Part shown: one piece after another, positions 17,236 to 25,900 of the stretch | Layout: every line of letters starts with the position of its first letter | How positions within the stretch are numbered: position 1 is the stretch's first letter | Assembly (NCBI RefSeq): GCF_900182655.1 | Contig: NZ_FXTC01000015.1 | Location: 46,771 to 110,770 of the forward strand | Source: Chryseobacterium rhizoplanae | GTDB taxonomy: Bacteria; Bacteroidota; Bacteroidia; Flavobacteriales; Weeksellaceae | Length of the DNA: 64,000 nucleotides | Direction: 5' to 3' | The notes under the pieces: model-generated | Databases searched by the model: none | The model's input: only the letters and a program-made list of their open reading frames with translations | Told to the model about the DNA's origin: nothing | Position numbers and translations under genes: made by a program

Positions 17236-17880
17236 ATGTGGAAAAAAATTAAACAGCTTATCTTCATCATTCTTGTTCTGAATGTAGTTTTTATTATCTG
17301 GGGCAGATTCTTTAATCCGCCGATTACCCTTACCCAGATAGGAGGCCTTTTTGAATACGGAAAACTTCACAGGGATTATATTTCCTATGATGAAATGGGA
17401 AACAATGTGAAAAAAGCCGTAATTGCTTCTGAAGACCAGAAATTCTTTGATCATGACGGTTTCGATTATACAGCGATCGAAAAAGCGATGAAATATAATG
17501 AGAAAGGCAAAAAAATAAGAGGCGGAAGCACCATTTCCCAGCAGACCGCAAAAAATGTATTTCTTTGGCAGGGAAGAAGCTGGGTGAGAAAAGGATTGGA
17601 AGCAGTCTACACTTTCATTATTGAAAAAGTGTGGAGCAAAGATATTATTCTTGAAAGATACCTGAATTCCATTGAAATGGGACAGGGAGTATTTGGGGTA
17701 GAAGCTGCAGCACAGTATTATTTTGGAAAATCATCCAGGGACTTAAGTGCTTCAGATGCAGCCTGGATTGCCGCGGTATTGCCTAATCCAAAAAAATATG
17801 ATCCTAAAAATCCATCTCCTTATTTAAGAAAGAAACATAATTGGATCATGAGACAGATGAGGAATGTGAGTTTGAAATAG
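17236..17880 (+). CDS. mtgA: Monofunctional peptidoglycan transglycosylase MtgA
   Basis: A 214-residue GT51 enzyme with one N-terminal membrane anchor (about 6-23). The catalytic Glu66 lies in AVIASEDQKFFDHDGFD, and the other GT51 signatures RGGSTISQQTAKNVFLW and YLNSIEMGQGVFGVEAAAQYYF are present. It polymerises lipid II into glycan strands at the periplasmic face of the inner membrane. No transpeptidase domain is present and the length is normal for MtgA. It follows the binding-protein gene by 42 bases. Confidence 0.95.
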   Translation: MWKKIKQLIFIILVLNVVFIIWGRFFNPPITLTQIGGLFEYGKLHRDYISYDEMGNNVKKAVIASEDQKFFDHDGFDYTAIEKAMKYNEKGKKIRGGSTISQQTAKNVFLWQGRSWVRKGLEAVYTFIIEKVWSKDIILERYLNSIEMGQGVFGVEAAAQYYFGKSSRDLSASDAAWIAAVLPNPKKYDPKNPSPYLRKKHNWIMRQMRNVSLK

Positions 17881-17893
17881 TATCTTTGTACTA

Positions 17894-19924
17894 ATGAAAT
17901 TCTTTAATTCCAGCACAAACTTTGAGTCAGTTCTTAAAAAATATTTTTCTTTTAAGAATGAAACCCTTTCTTTAGAACCCTTTGCAGAGTTTTTAGAGAC
18001 GATCAAAGAGGCAGACTTTACAGATGTGCTCAATTTTTTCAGAAGCAATCCTAAATTTGCTGAGAACTTTAAACATTATATCCACAATATTTTTAGAGGA
18101 AGACCTTTCAATCTTTCATTAACGGAGGCTAATATTCTCTCGGAAAATGCTTTCTTTCCGGAGCTTAAAAAAAGAATTCTGAACAAGGTTCTACCCCCCG
18201 TTGAAAACGAAAAGACCGTGTGGTTTATGATTGATAATGTGAGTCTTAGGCCTAAAAAGGATCTGAGATATATGCATAATCTTCCTGAAAACGAGATTGA
18301 CGAATTTTTAAACATGCTGGGTGCTTCAGATTTTATTCTGAAACCCAATGTGAAAAAAGAGCTCATTTTCTCTATGAATATCCTTTCCTGGAGGGTTACT
18401 GGGATGGCTATGGAGGTAGAAGTGGTGAGAATGGCTCCGCAATACAGAAATCTGGACAATCCGTTTCTGGCCCTTCAGAATGAGCTGGAAACATTAGCAG
18501 AAGATCTGGTAAAAGATCCCGAACTTCAGCTTCACTCCAAAGACAGCAGATATAAGCAGATTAAAATCTATTCAGAACAATGCCTGGAATTTGTGAATAT
18601 TGCCTTTAAAAATTCCGCCAAATATGGTATTTCAGGGAAGATTAACCAATCCCTGCTTAAGATCCGCCAACAGACTGAACGGATTTATGACATTGTGCAG
18701 TTATTGGTTATTGATACCGATGAAGACGTTCTGATAAAATCTAAGCAGTTGATATTTAATATTCTGAGCTACAAATCTCATAAAAATAATATCTCTGATC
18801 TGATTAACGACAGCACAAGACTGATTTCGCACCTTATCACCAATCATACCGCAGAAACCGGAACGCACTATATTACTTCTACCCGTAAAGAATATATGAC
18901 GATGTTCTACAAAGCGAGTGGTGGTGGAATCATTGTAGGAGCACTTTGTGTTCTGAAAATGCTGTACGGATATATCCCGGGAAGTGACTTTTCACACGCT
19001 TTTCTGTACTCTATGAACTATGCAATGGGATTCGTGATGATCTATCTGATGGGCTTTACCCTTGCTACAAAACAACCGGCAATGACTGCTGCTACCATGA
19101 CAAAAGTGTTGTCTGAAGAAGGAAATGCCCAAAGAAATAATACTGAGTTTGCCCATTTGGTATCCAAATTATTCCGAAGCCAGTTTATTGCCTTTGTAGG
19201 AAATGTACTGCTTGCTTTTCCGGTGGCACTATCCATTATATATGGCCTGGATGTATTTTTCTCTCAAAACCTTGCCGTAGAAAGATCAGATAAATTATTA
19301 AAAGACCTTGATCCTTTTAAATCCAAAGCGATTCTCCATGCAAGTATTGCCGGGTTTTATCTTTTTATTTCAGGAATTATTTCAGGGAATATCGGGAATA
19401 ACTCAGTGTTTTACCAGATTCCGGAAAGAATTGCCAAAAATCTTTCAATCAAAAGCTTTTTCGGAAAGAAATTCGCGAAAGGACTTTCAAAATATTATGC
19501 TAAAAACTGGCCTGGAATTGTTTCCAACTTCTGGTTCGGTGTATTTCTTGGAGCAACAGCTCCGGTAGGAATGTTTTTCGGCCTTGACTTAGATATCAGA
19601 CACATTACTTTTGCAGCGGGTAACTTTGCATTGGGACTGTATGGAAAAGATTTTTCAGTAGATTCCTATACATTCTGGATGTCTTTTGTAACGGTTTTTC
19701 TGATTGGTTTCTTCAACTTCCTGGTAAGCTTCAGCTTATCCATGTTCCTGGCATTCCGATCCAGAAAGATGAATTTCGGACAGGTAAGTGAGATCTATAA
19801 AGAGATTTTCAGATACTTTATGAAGCATCCACTGAAATTCTTCATACCATTAAGCTCCCGACTGGATAAAAAAGCCGATGACCTTATGAATAGTACCATT
19901 TCCAATAAATCTGAAGAACATTAA
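17894..19924 (+). CDS. Gcr-type 'site-specific recombinase' family membrane protein
   Basis: A 676-residue protein of the SpecificRecomb/Gcr family. The first ~330 residues are helical and soluble; the last ~340 carry several membrane segments (for example about 340-365, 375-395, 440-462, 485-505, 550-575, 598-620). The family name comes from a neisserial gene proposed to affect site-specific recombination, but no integrase or resolvase motif is visible here, so a recombinase activity is doubtful. It follows mtgA by 13 bases and is probably co-transcribed, which hints at an envelope role. Confidence 0.75.
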   Translation: MKFFNSSTNFESVLKKYFSFKNETLSLEPFAEFLETIKEADFTDVLNFFRSNPKFAENFKHYIHNIFRGRPFNLSLTEANILSENAFFPELKKRILNKVLPPVENEKTVWFMIDNVSLRPKKDLRYMHNLPENEIDEFLNMLGASDFILKPNVKKELIFSMNILSWRVTGMAMEVEVVRMAPQYRNLDNPFLALQNELETLAEDLVKDPELQLHSKDSRYKQIKIYSEQCLEFVNIAFKNSAKYGISGKINQSLLKIRQQTERIYDIVQLLVIDTDEDVLIKSKQLIFNILSYKSHKNNISDLINDSTRLISHLITNHTAETGTHYITSTRKEYMTMFYKASGGGIIVGALCVLKMLYGYIPGSDFSHAFLYSMNYAMGFVMIYLMGFTLATKQPAMTAATMTKVLSEEGNAQRNNTEFAHLVSKLFRSQFIAFVGNVLLAFPVALSIIYGLDVFFSQNLAVERSDKLLKDLDPFKSKAILHASIAGFYLFISGIISGNIGNNSVFYQIPERIAKNLSIKSFFGKKFAKGLSKYYAKNWPGIVSNFWFGVFLGATAPVGMFFGLDLDIRHITFAAGNFALGLYGKDFSVDSYTFWMSFVTVFLIGFFNFLVSFSLSMFLAFRSRKMNFGQVSEIYKEIFRYFMKHPLKFFIPLSSRLDKKADDLMNSTISNKSEEH

Positions 19925-19932
19925 TTAAAATA

Positions 19933-19960
19933 AAAAATGCTACCTGAGGGTAGCATTTTT
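19933..19960. terminator. Bidirectional terminator between convergent genes
   Basis: Hairpin AAAAATGCTACC-tgag-GGTAGCATTTTT with A-run and T-run flanks between the Gcr-type gene (plus) and the GG-leader peptide gene (minus). Confidence 0.88.
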
Positions 19961-19975
19961 CTATTGTTATAACTA

Positions 19976-20143
19976 TTAAAGACAAATAGGAAGCAAAGGG
20001 CACTTTGTTGGTAAAGTTGTCCAATAGGCACATTCATTTTCATTAGCACAGCTTACAGCACAGCAGATCTGTCCAACGCCTCCCCCTTGTATTGTTTTTA
20101 AAGTTTTTCTTGTCAGTTTTTTTGATGCAATTGATTTTTTCAT
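19976..20143 (-). CDS. GG-leader (bacteriocin-like) cysteine-rich peptide
   Basis: A 55-residue precursor. I start it at ATG 20143 (MKKSIASKKLTRKTLK) because this gives a leader ending in the double-glycine motif TIQGG at residues 20-21, typical of the bacteriocin-like peptides common in Chryseobacterium. The predicted 34-residue core after GG has six cysteines (CC, C, C, C, C) and ends PLLPICL. Such leaders are normally cut and exported by a C39-peptidase ABC transporter, none of which lies nearby. Activity is unknown; it could be a bacteriocin, a signal or a natural product precursor. Confidence 0.7.
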   Translation of the reverse strand: MKKSIASKKLTRKTLKTIQGGGVGQICCAVSCANENECAYWTTLPTKCPLLPICL

Positions 20144-20224
20144 AGTATTAATTTTTTTTTGAATCATAAATATATCAATTAATACTGAATTATATGATTT
20201 GTATTTTAAAGTATCTCAAAAAAT

Positions 20225-20518
20225 TTATAAAATTTGTAAATCCTTAAATTTATCCACTCCAAATTTATCCTGGAACTTTTTCAGATAAAAGCTTTTTCGC
20301 ATTTTAAAATCATGCTTCAGCAAGGGAGAATCAATTTTAATAATAATACATTCATTTTCTATATTGACACTTCTTATTTCACGGAAAAGACTTTCATCAA
20401 GATAGTCCTCAAGGAAATCTTTAATGTCAAAAGCAACAAGTTTATGTTCAAAACCATAAATCCTGGCAAAAGATTTTACCAGTTCAGAGGATTGATATTC
20501 ACGTTTTTTCTTCTTCAT
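20225..20518 (-). CDS. DUF721/DciA-like protein
   Basis: A 97-residue DUF721 protein (RSVNIENECIIIKIDSPLLKHD and MRKSFYLKKF). Longer relatives (DciA) act as helicase operators that help load the replicative helicase; short Bacteroidota members near recF are presumed to serve DNA replication too. It lies downstream of recF on the same strand, separated by a four-helix-bundle gene and two simple-repeat tracts. Confidence 0.8.
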   Translation of the reverse strand: MKKKKREYQSSELVKSFARIYGFEHKLVAFDIKDFLEDYLDESLFREIRSVNIENECIIIKIDSPLLKHDFKMRKSFYLKKFQDKFGVDKFKDLQIL

Positions 20519-20589
20519 TGTCGTGGTGCGGGTTTCGGGTTGCGTGATTCGAGGTTATGGAATTCAGGTTTTGGGTTTTGGTTCTTTTT
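20519..20589. repeat. Degenerate CGGGTT-type repeat tract, left of the four-helix-bundle gene
   Basis: A short G-rich, low-complexity stretch (GGTGCGGGTTTCGGGTTGCG and GGTTTTGGGTTTTGGTT) unlike the AT-rich surroundings. A related tract in inverted orientation lies on the other side of the gene at 21058-21106. Confidence 0.5.
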
Positions 20590-20967
20590 TTATTGTAAAT
20601 TGTTTTTATTCCAATTTTCTATGACCCATTTTTTATAAATATTAAGTTTTCCACCTAGTGTATTATATGAATTTCTTAATGTTTCAAATTCTGAAGCAAA
20701 ATTGGGGTATAAGATGATGATTTTTTCTAAATGATTAATTGTTTCATCATTACTTGCATGGCTATAAATCAGGAAGCGAATGTAGTCATTTCTGTAAGAT
20801 GATCTTCCATAGCCTTCTACAATATTCGCAATCACTGAATCGGAAGATCTTCTCAGCTGGCTGCCTAATTCAAAAAGTTCATATTTAGGGAGAAGAAGTG
20901 ATGCTTTATGCGTTTTTAAAAATAATTCAAAAGCTAATTTGTAAATGTCCAAGTTTCTATAACTCAT
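20590..20967 (-). CDS. Four-helix-bundle protein (23S rRNA intervening-sequence/S23 family)
   Basis: A 125-residue all-helical protein with the family signatures YKLAFELFLKTHKASLLLP and LGSQLRRSSDSVIANIVEGYG. Members form homopentamer-type bundles; some were first found inside 23S rRNA intervening sequences, others occur as free-standing genes, as here. Function is unknown. It interrupts what in relatives is often a recF-DUF721 neighbourhood and is bounded by similar simple-repeat tracts, which suggests insertion. Confidence 0.87.
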   Translation of the reverse strand: MSYRNLDIYKLAFELFLKTHKASLLLPKYELFELGSQLRRSSDSVIANIVEGYGRSSYRNDYIRFLIYSHASNDETINHLEKIIILYPNFASEFETLRNSYNTLGGKLNIYKKWVIENWNKNNLQ

Positions 20968-21057
20968 ATTATTTGTGTTTTAGGATATTAAGTTAAGATA
21001 AAAAGCATTTCGATAATAAATAAATTAATTTTTTATCATACAGATAAACTCGCAATT

Positions 21058-21106
21058 TTAACCTCGCATCTCGCACCTCGTATCCCGTACCTCGTATCCG
21101 CACTAC
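21058..21106. repeat. Degenerate ACCTCG(C/T)AT repeat tract, right of the four-helix-bundle gene
   Basis: Repeated units such as ACCTCGCATCTCGCACCTCG and TATCCCGTACCTCGTATCC occur in an otherwise AT-rich spacer. They resemble, in inverted orientation, the tract at 20519-20589. Confidence 0.6.
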
Positions 21107-22182
21107 ACTTCAAAAATGATACTTTCTTCGTTAATTTTCTTCACAACACTTTCAGTTCTTTCCCTATGAGTATCGGTAATGAAGATCTGTCCGAAATTTT
21201 CACGATTTACAAGCTCAATCAACTGGGAAACTCTTATATCATCAAGCTTATCAAAAATATCATCCAGTAAAAGAATAGGGGTCTTTTGGGTAAGTTCTTT
21301 CACAAGACTCATCTGAGCCAGTTTTAGAGAAATAAGAAATGACTTTTGCTGACCCTGAGATCCTGTTTTTTTGATTAAAACATGGTCCATTTCAAAAAGA
21401 AGATCATCCTTATGGATTCCTTTTGAGGTATAGGTGAGCATACGGTCTCTTTCAATGTTTTCTTTTAAAAGGTTTTCAAAAGAATCTTCCAGCAAATGAG
21501 ATTCATAAATAACAGACACGGTTTCTTTCCCACCGGAGATAATCTGATAGAAATTCTGAACAATAGGGTTGAGCTGTTCTACAAACTCTTTTCTTTTTCT
21601 AAAAATTTTAGTCCCGAATCGGGTAATTGGGTCATCATAGATTTCCAGTGAATCCTTATCCCATGTTCTGTTTTTAGCAAAATATTTCAGTAAAGCATTT
21701 CGCTGCTGAATTGTTTTCTGATATTGGATAAGGTCGAAAAGATATTCTGAATCCGTTTGAGAGATCATAGAATCCAGAAACTTTCGTCTGCTTTCCCCGG
21801 AATCTGAAATAAGATTAGAATCATACGGAGAAATCATAACACTCGGAAGGTAACCGATATGGTCCGCAAGCCTGTCATAGCTCTTGTCATTCTTTTTGAT
21901 CACCTTTTTAGCTTCTTTGGGCTGGGTAATCCTGATAATATCTTCGCTGTCTTCATTCTGAATTTCAGCATCAAGAGTAAAGAAGTCTTCTTCTCTTTTA
22001 ATATTGTTCACATCTGTATTTCCCAGAAAGCTTTTTCCTACAGATAAATAATGCAGGGCGTCAAGAATATTCGTCTTTCCCACACCATTATTGCCCACAA
22101 AACAATTGATCTGCGGGGAAAATTCAAATTTTTTCTCAGAGTGGTTTTTGAAATTGTAGAGGGAAAGCTTCTTGATAATCAT
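21103..22182 (-). CDS. recF: DNA replication and repair protein RecF
   Basis: A 359-residue SMC-like ATPase. Walker A is at residues 30-37 (GNNGVGKT), the ABC signature region is near GSQGQQKSFLISLKLAQ, and Walker B is PILLLDDIFDKLDD. RecF loads RecA at gaps with RecO and RecR. Length is normal. It starts four bases before the UbiA-like gene's end, so the two are probably co-transcribed. Confidence 0.95.
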   Translation of the reverse strand: MIIKKLSLYNFKNHSEKKFEFSPQINCFVGNNGVGKTNILDALHYLSVGKSFLGNTDVNNIKREEDFFTLDAEIQNEDSEDIIRITQPKEAKKVIKKNDKSYDRLADHIGYLPSVMISPYDSNLISDSGESRRKFLDSMISQTDSEYLFDLIQYQKTIQQRNALLKYFAKNRTWDKDSLEIYDDPITRFGTKIFRKRKEFVEQLNPIVQNFYQIISGGKETVSVIYESHLLEDSFENLLKENIERDRMLTYTSKGIHKDDLLFEMDHVLIKKTGSQGQQKSFLISLKLAQMSLVKELTQKTPILLLDDIFDKLDDIRVSQLIELVNRENFGQIFITDTHRERTESVVKKINEESIIFEV

Positions 22183-22185
22183 TCG

Positions 22186-22941
22186 TCAAAAATACTCCAT
22201 TATTAGTAAAAATAAAAAAGGAAGTGCAGAACAAGTTTCCACCCCGAATGAATAATAAGAGTCATCTCTTTTGTTTTCAGAGAAATAGATGAAAATATAA
22301 GTTATGATGCTTGACATAAAAAAAGCAAGAGCATATGCTAATTCAAGGTAGAAAACTGAGATCATACTGCTGATGAAAACAAGCGCATAAGCAATATATT
22401 TGGTATTTTGAACCCCTATCAGCATAGGAAAGGTCTTTACGGTGTCACTATTCATATCCCGGATATCAAAAGGAAGCACAAGAGCAGTAATAAAGAAAAA
22501 GCTGATCAGGAAAATAGGAATACTGAACTCAGGAAGAGTGAGCCAGCAGTTGACCAGTGCCCAAACCAATCCTACATAAAAAACTTTCAGCAGTGGGATT
22601 TTCCGGATATAAACATCGAGAAAAAAGCTGTTATAGAGCAGTCCCAATACGACAATAATGAACCATTTCAAAAGCCTTATTTCATTGTGGTTATGAATGA
22701 TTAATAAGGCACAGACAATTCCTGCAACAGCATTGATGACCACTATTTTGAAAAAATGTTTGGTATATTGGTATTTAGTGTACAGATAACCACTGAAATA
22801 GGTGATGAAAATTAATGCAAAGGTAGGGAAACGGAATGTGTTTTGCTCTTTCATGAAAAATACTGCAAAAAGAGTTCCCATAAGAGAGACATAAAATTGA
22901 CTGTCTATGACAGTTTTTTTCAGTATTTTTAAAATGTTCAT
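22186..22941 (-). CDS. UbiA-like membrane protein
   Basis: A 251-residue integral membrane protein with about seven or eight hydrophobic segments. The motif PFDIRDMNSD matches the second aspartate-rich motif of UbiA prenyltransferases, but the first NDxxD-type motif is not obvious (NSFFLDVYIRK sits near where it should be). It may therefore be an altered or non-classical member. It is directly upstream of recF, and it is divergent from the macroglobulin gene by only 18 bases, so promoters overlap. Confidence 0.65.
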   Translation of the reverse strand: MNILKILKKTVIDSQFYVSLMGTLFAVFFMKEQNTFRFPTFALIFITYFSGYLYTKYQYTKHFFKIVVINAVAGIVCALLIIHNHNEIRLLKWFIIVVLGLLYNSFFLDVYIRKIPLLKVFYVGLVWALVNCWLTLPEFSIPIFLISFFFITALVLPFDIRDMNSDTVKTFPMLIGVQNTKYIAYALVFISSMISVFYLELAYALAFFMSSIITYIFIYFSENKRDDSYYSFGVETCSALPFLFLLIMEYF

Positions 22942-22959
22942 TTATCAAAATTAATATAT

Positions 22960-25900
22960 ATGAAAAGATTTTCCAAGATTTTTATGCTTTTGCTTGTAAT
23001 GCTGAGCTTTTCAATGGTATCCGCACAGAAAAATTACGATACCCAATGGAAAAAAGTTGCTGAAAACAGCACAAAAGGAGCTTACAAATCTAATCTTCCC
23101 ATTATTTTAGACATACAAAAACAAGCCATGAAAGAAAATAATGCCTTTGAACTAATCCGTTCTCTGAAAGCTGAATTCAGTATTGTAAACCAAACGGTAG
23201 ACGACGAACAGAATGATTCCGCTTCCCAATTTTTTAAAAAACTTAAAGATGCAGAGGGCAAAATGAGTGGGGAAGGAAAATTGGTATACAAAGTTTTACT
23301 GAATGGTTTTTTCATGGATTATTACAATCAGAACTCATGGAAAATAAACGGAAGAACCAATATCAATTCTCAGGATGTTGCACAGATTGAGACCTGGAGC
23401 AAGCTCGATTTTAAAAATTATTTGACAAAAAGCTTTCAGGAACTCGATCAGGAAAAACCTGAAATGAAAAAGATTTCTCTGGAAAAGTATAAGAATATAT
23501 TTTCCGGAACAGGTGATATCGCCTATTTCCCAACATTGTATGATTGGTATGCCATAAAGAAAGTAGAGTTTTTATCTGAAAACAATATTTTCACAAAAAA
23601 TGAACTGACAGCCAACCGTACTGCAATCAATGCAATTTATGATGAACTGATCGCTCAGAATACAGGAAATGCAAAGCTGTACTTTATGAAAGAAAAGATT
23701 ACAGAGAATTGTAACTTCAATCACTGTAAAGATAAACTTGAACAGCTTCAGAATCTTTTAAAATCCAATGTAGAAGGAGATTATAAAGTGATGATCATGG
23801 GAGAGATCATGGATGAGCTTGTGGGTAAAAAGAAACCTAAAGAAGCTATTGCACTGGCTGCGCAGGCTAAAAATGAATATCCGAAATCTCCATTCATTGA
23901 GAATATCAAAAGTAAAGAAGAGCAGATTGTAAATCCATATCTGACTTTAAAATATGAAGCTCAGACTCAGAATAACCTTCCCATTCATTTTGTTGCACAA
24001 TATCAGAATGTGTCAGAGTTTACCCTGAATATTTATGAAGTAAAAGATGACTTTACATCACTGCTTCAATACGTTCAGAACTCTTATTCCAATACTTTTG
24101 GAAAACTGAAAAAGAATCTGGTAAGGAAAGAAACATTCCAGCTTCCTGATCCTAAAGATTATCAGAATCATAAAACTTCACTGGAAGTGAAACCGCTTCC
24201 TTCAGGAGTATATGTAGCAGAATTTACGATTGCAGGAGCTGACATGAAAGATTCAGACTCCAGACAGAATTTTTACTTCCTGGTATCCGGAAACAAGATC
24301 ATCTATCAGTCTAAAACAGACAGAAATCCTCTTTCTGATGAGTTAAAACTGGTTAATAGTGAAAACGGAAAACCACTGACGAATGAAGGACTTCGTTTTT
24401 ATGAATTTGTTTCCAATAAGACATTAAATAAAATTGAAGGTAAAACCAATGAAAATGGAGTATTTAAGTTCCCTTCTTCGGAAAACAAAGACTATTACAG
24501 AACTTTCCTGATCCAGCAGCCTAAAACCAATGATTTCCAGATCATGCAGGTCTACGGAAACAGAGGGTCTGCTGAAGATTATAATCCTAACAAACAAACC
24601 CGCTCAACGGCTCAGATCTTCATAGACAGAGGTATTTACCGTCCCGGACAGACGGTTTATTTCAAAGTTATCAATACGAATATCAATAAAGAAGTTGAAT
24701 CTGTTCTTTCAGGATTAAAGCAAAAAATAACTTTATTAAATACCAATAGCGAGGAGGTTTCTTCCCAGGAATTTACCACCAATGAGTTTGGCTCATATCA
24801 TGGAAGTTTCATTCTTCCAAAAGGAAAACTGAACGGTAATTTTTACCTGAGAATAGAGGGAGAAAGCCAGGGATATAAAAACTTCAGAGTAGAAGAATAC
24901 AAAAGACCGAAGTTTGAAGTCACCTTTGATCCGGTAAAAGAGGAATACAAATACGGACAGACCATAGAACTGAAAGGAAAAGCAGTAATGTTCTCCGGTG
25001 TTCCGCTGAATAATACCACAGTAAACTATGAAATCAAAAAACAGAATATCAGATGGAGATATTTCAGCTGGTATCCACAGGACGATGATAATGAGAACTC
25101 AATTCTGGGTGAAGCAAAAACCAATGAAAAAGGTGAGTTTACGATTCGTCTGGAACTTAAAAAAGATGAAAAACTGGAAGGGATACAAATTGATAACTAT
25201 GCCATCAATGCTTCTGTAACAGACATCAATGGGGAAACACAGACTGCAAATACTCAATTGAAAGTAGCTTCGGTATCTCACTATATTCAGGCAGAAAATA
25301 TCGCCAATACTTTTGCTGATGAAAATGTAAAAGTAAAGGTGGAAACCAAGAACTATAACGATCAGAATCTTAAGAAACCATATCAGGTTAAGTTATCAAA
25401 ACTGATCGCTCCGGATAGAATTTTCAGAGATAATTTCAAATCTGATGTGCAGAATCTGCCGAAATATTCAAAAGAAGAGTTCATCAGCAAATTTCCACAT
25501 GATCTTTTTGATGAAAATGATGAAATCAAAAACTGGAAAACAGAAAAAATATTGATAGAAAAACAACAGCAGCCATCTGCAGACAATGCTCAGCTAACAA
25601 CAAATCTTGATTTAGGAAAACTGGAAGCGGGAGATTACCAGCTGGAACTTTTCAATATCGAAGGAAAGGACACGATAAAAAGTGCTCAGTATTTCAGTGT
25701 TTGGGATAAAGCTTCTTTAAAGCCTTCTCAAAAAACTTTTCTGACGGTTATTGCTCCGAAAGAAGAATTGTCAAGAGGAGAAAAAGCCAAAGTATATGTT
25801 TTCTCAGCAATTCCTGATGCATTGGTCAATGTTTTTGTACAGGACGGATCCGGGAAAACGGTTTCAGAAGTTCGTCAGCTCAAAAAAGGAATATTAGAAT

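Noticed and set aside
17894..19924. The 'site-specific recombinase' name as evidence of an inversion system or mobile element
   Set aside because: The protein has several membrane segments and no integrase or resolvase catalytic motif; no inverted recombination sites were seen around it.
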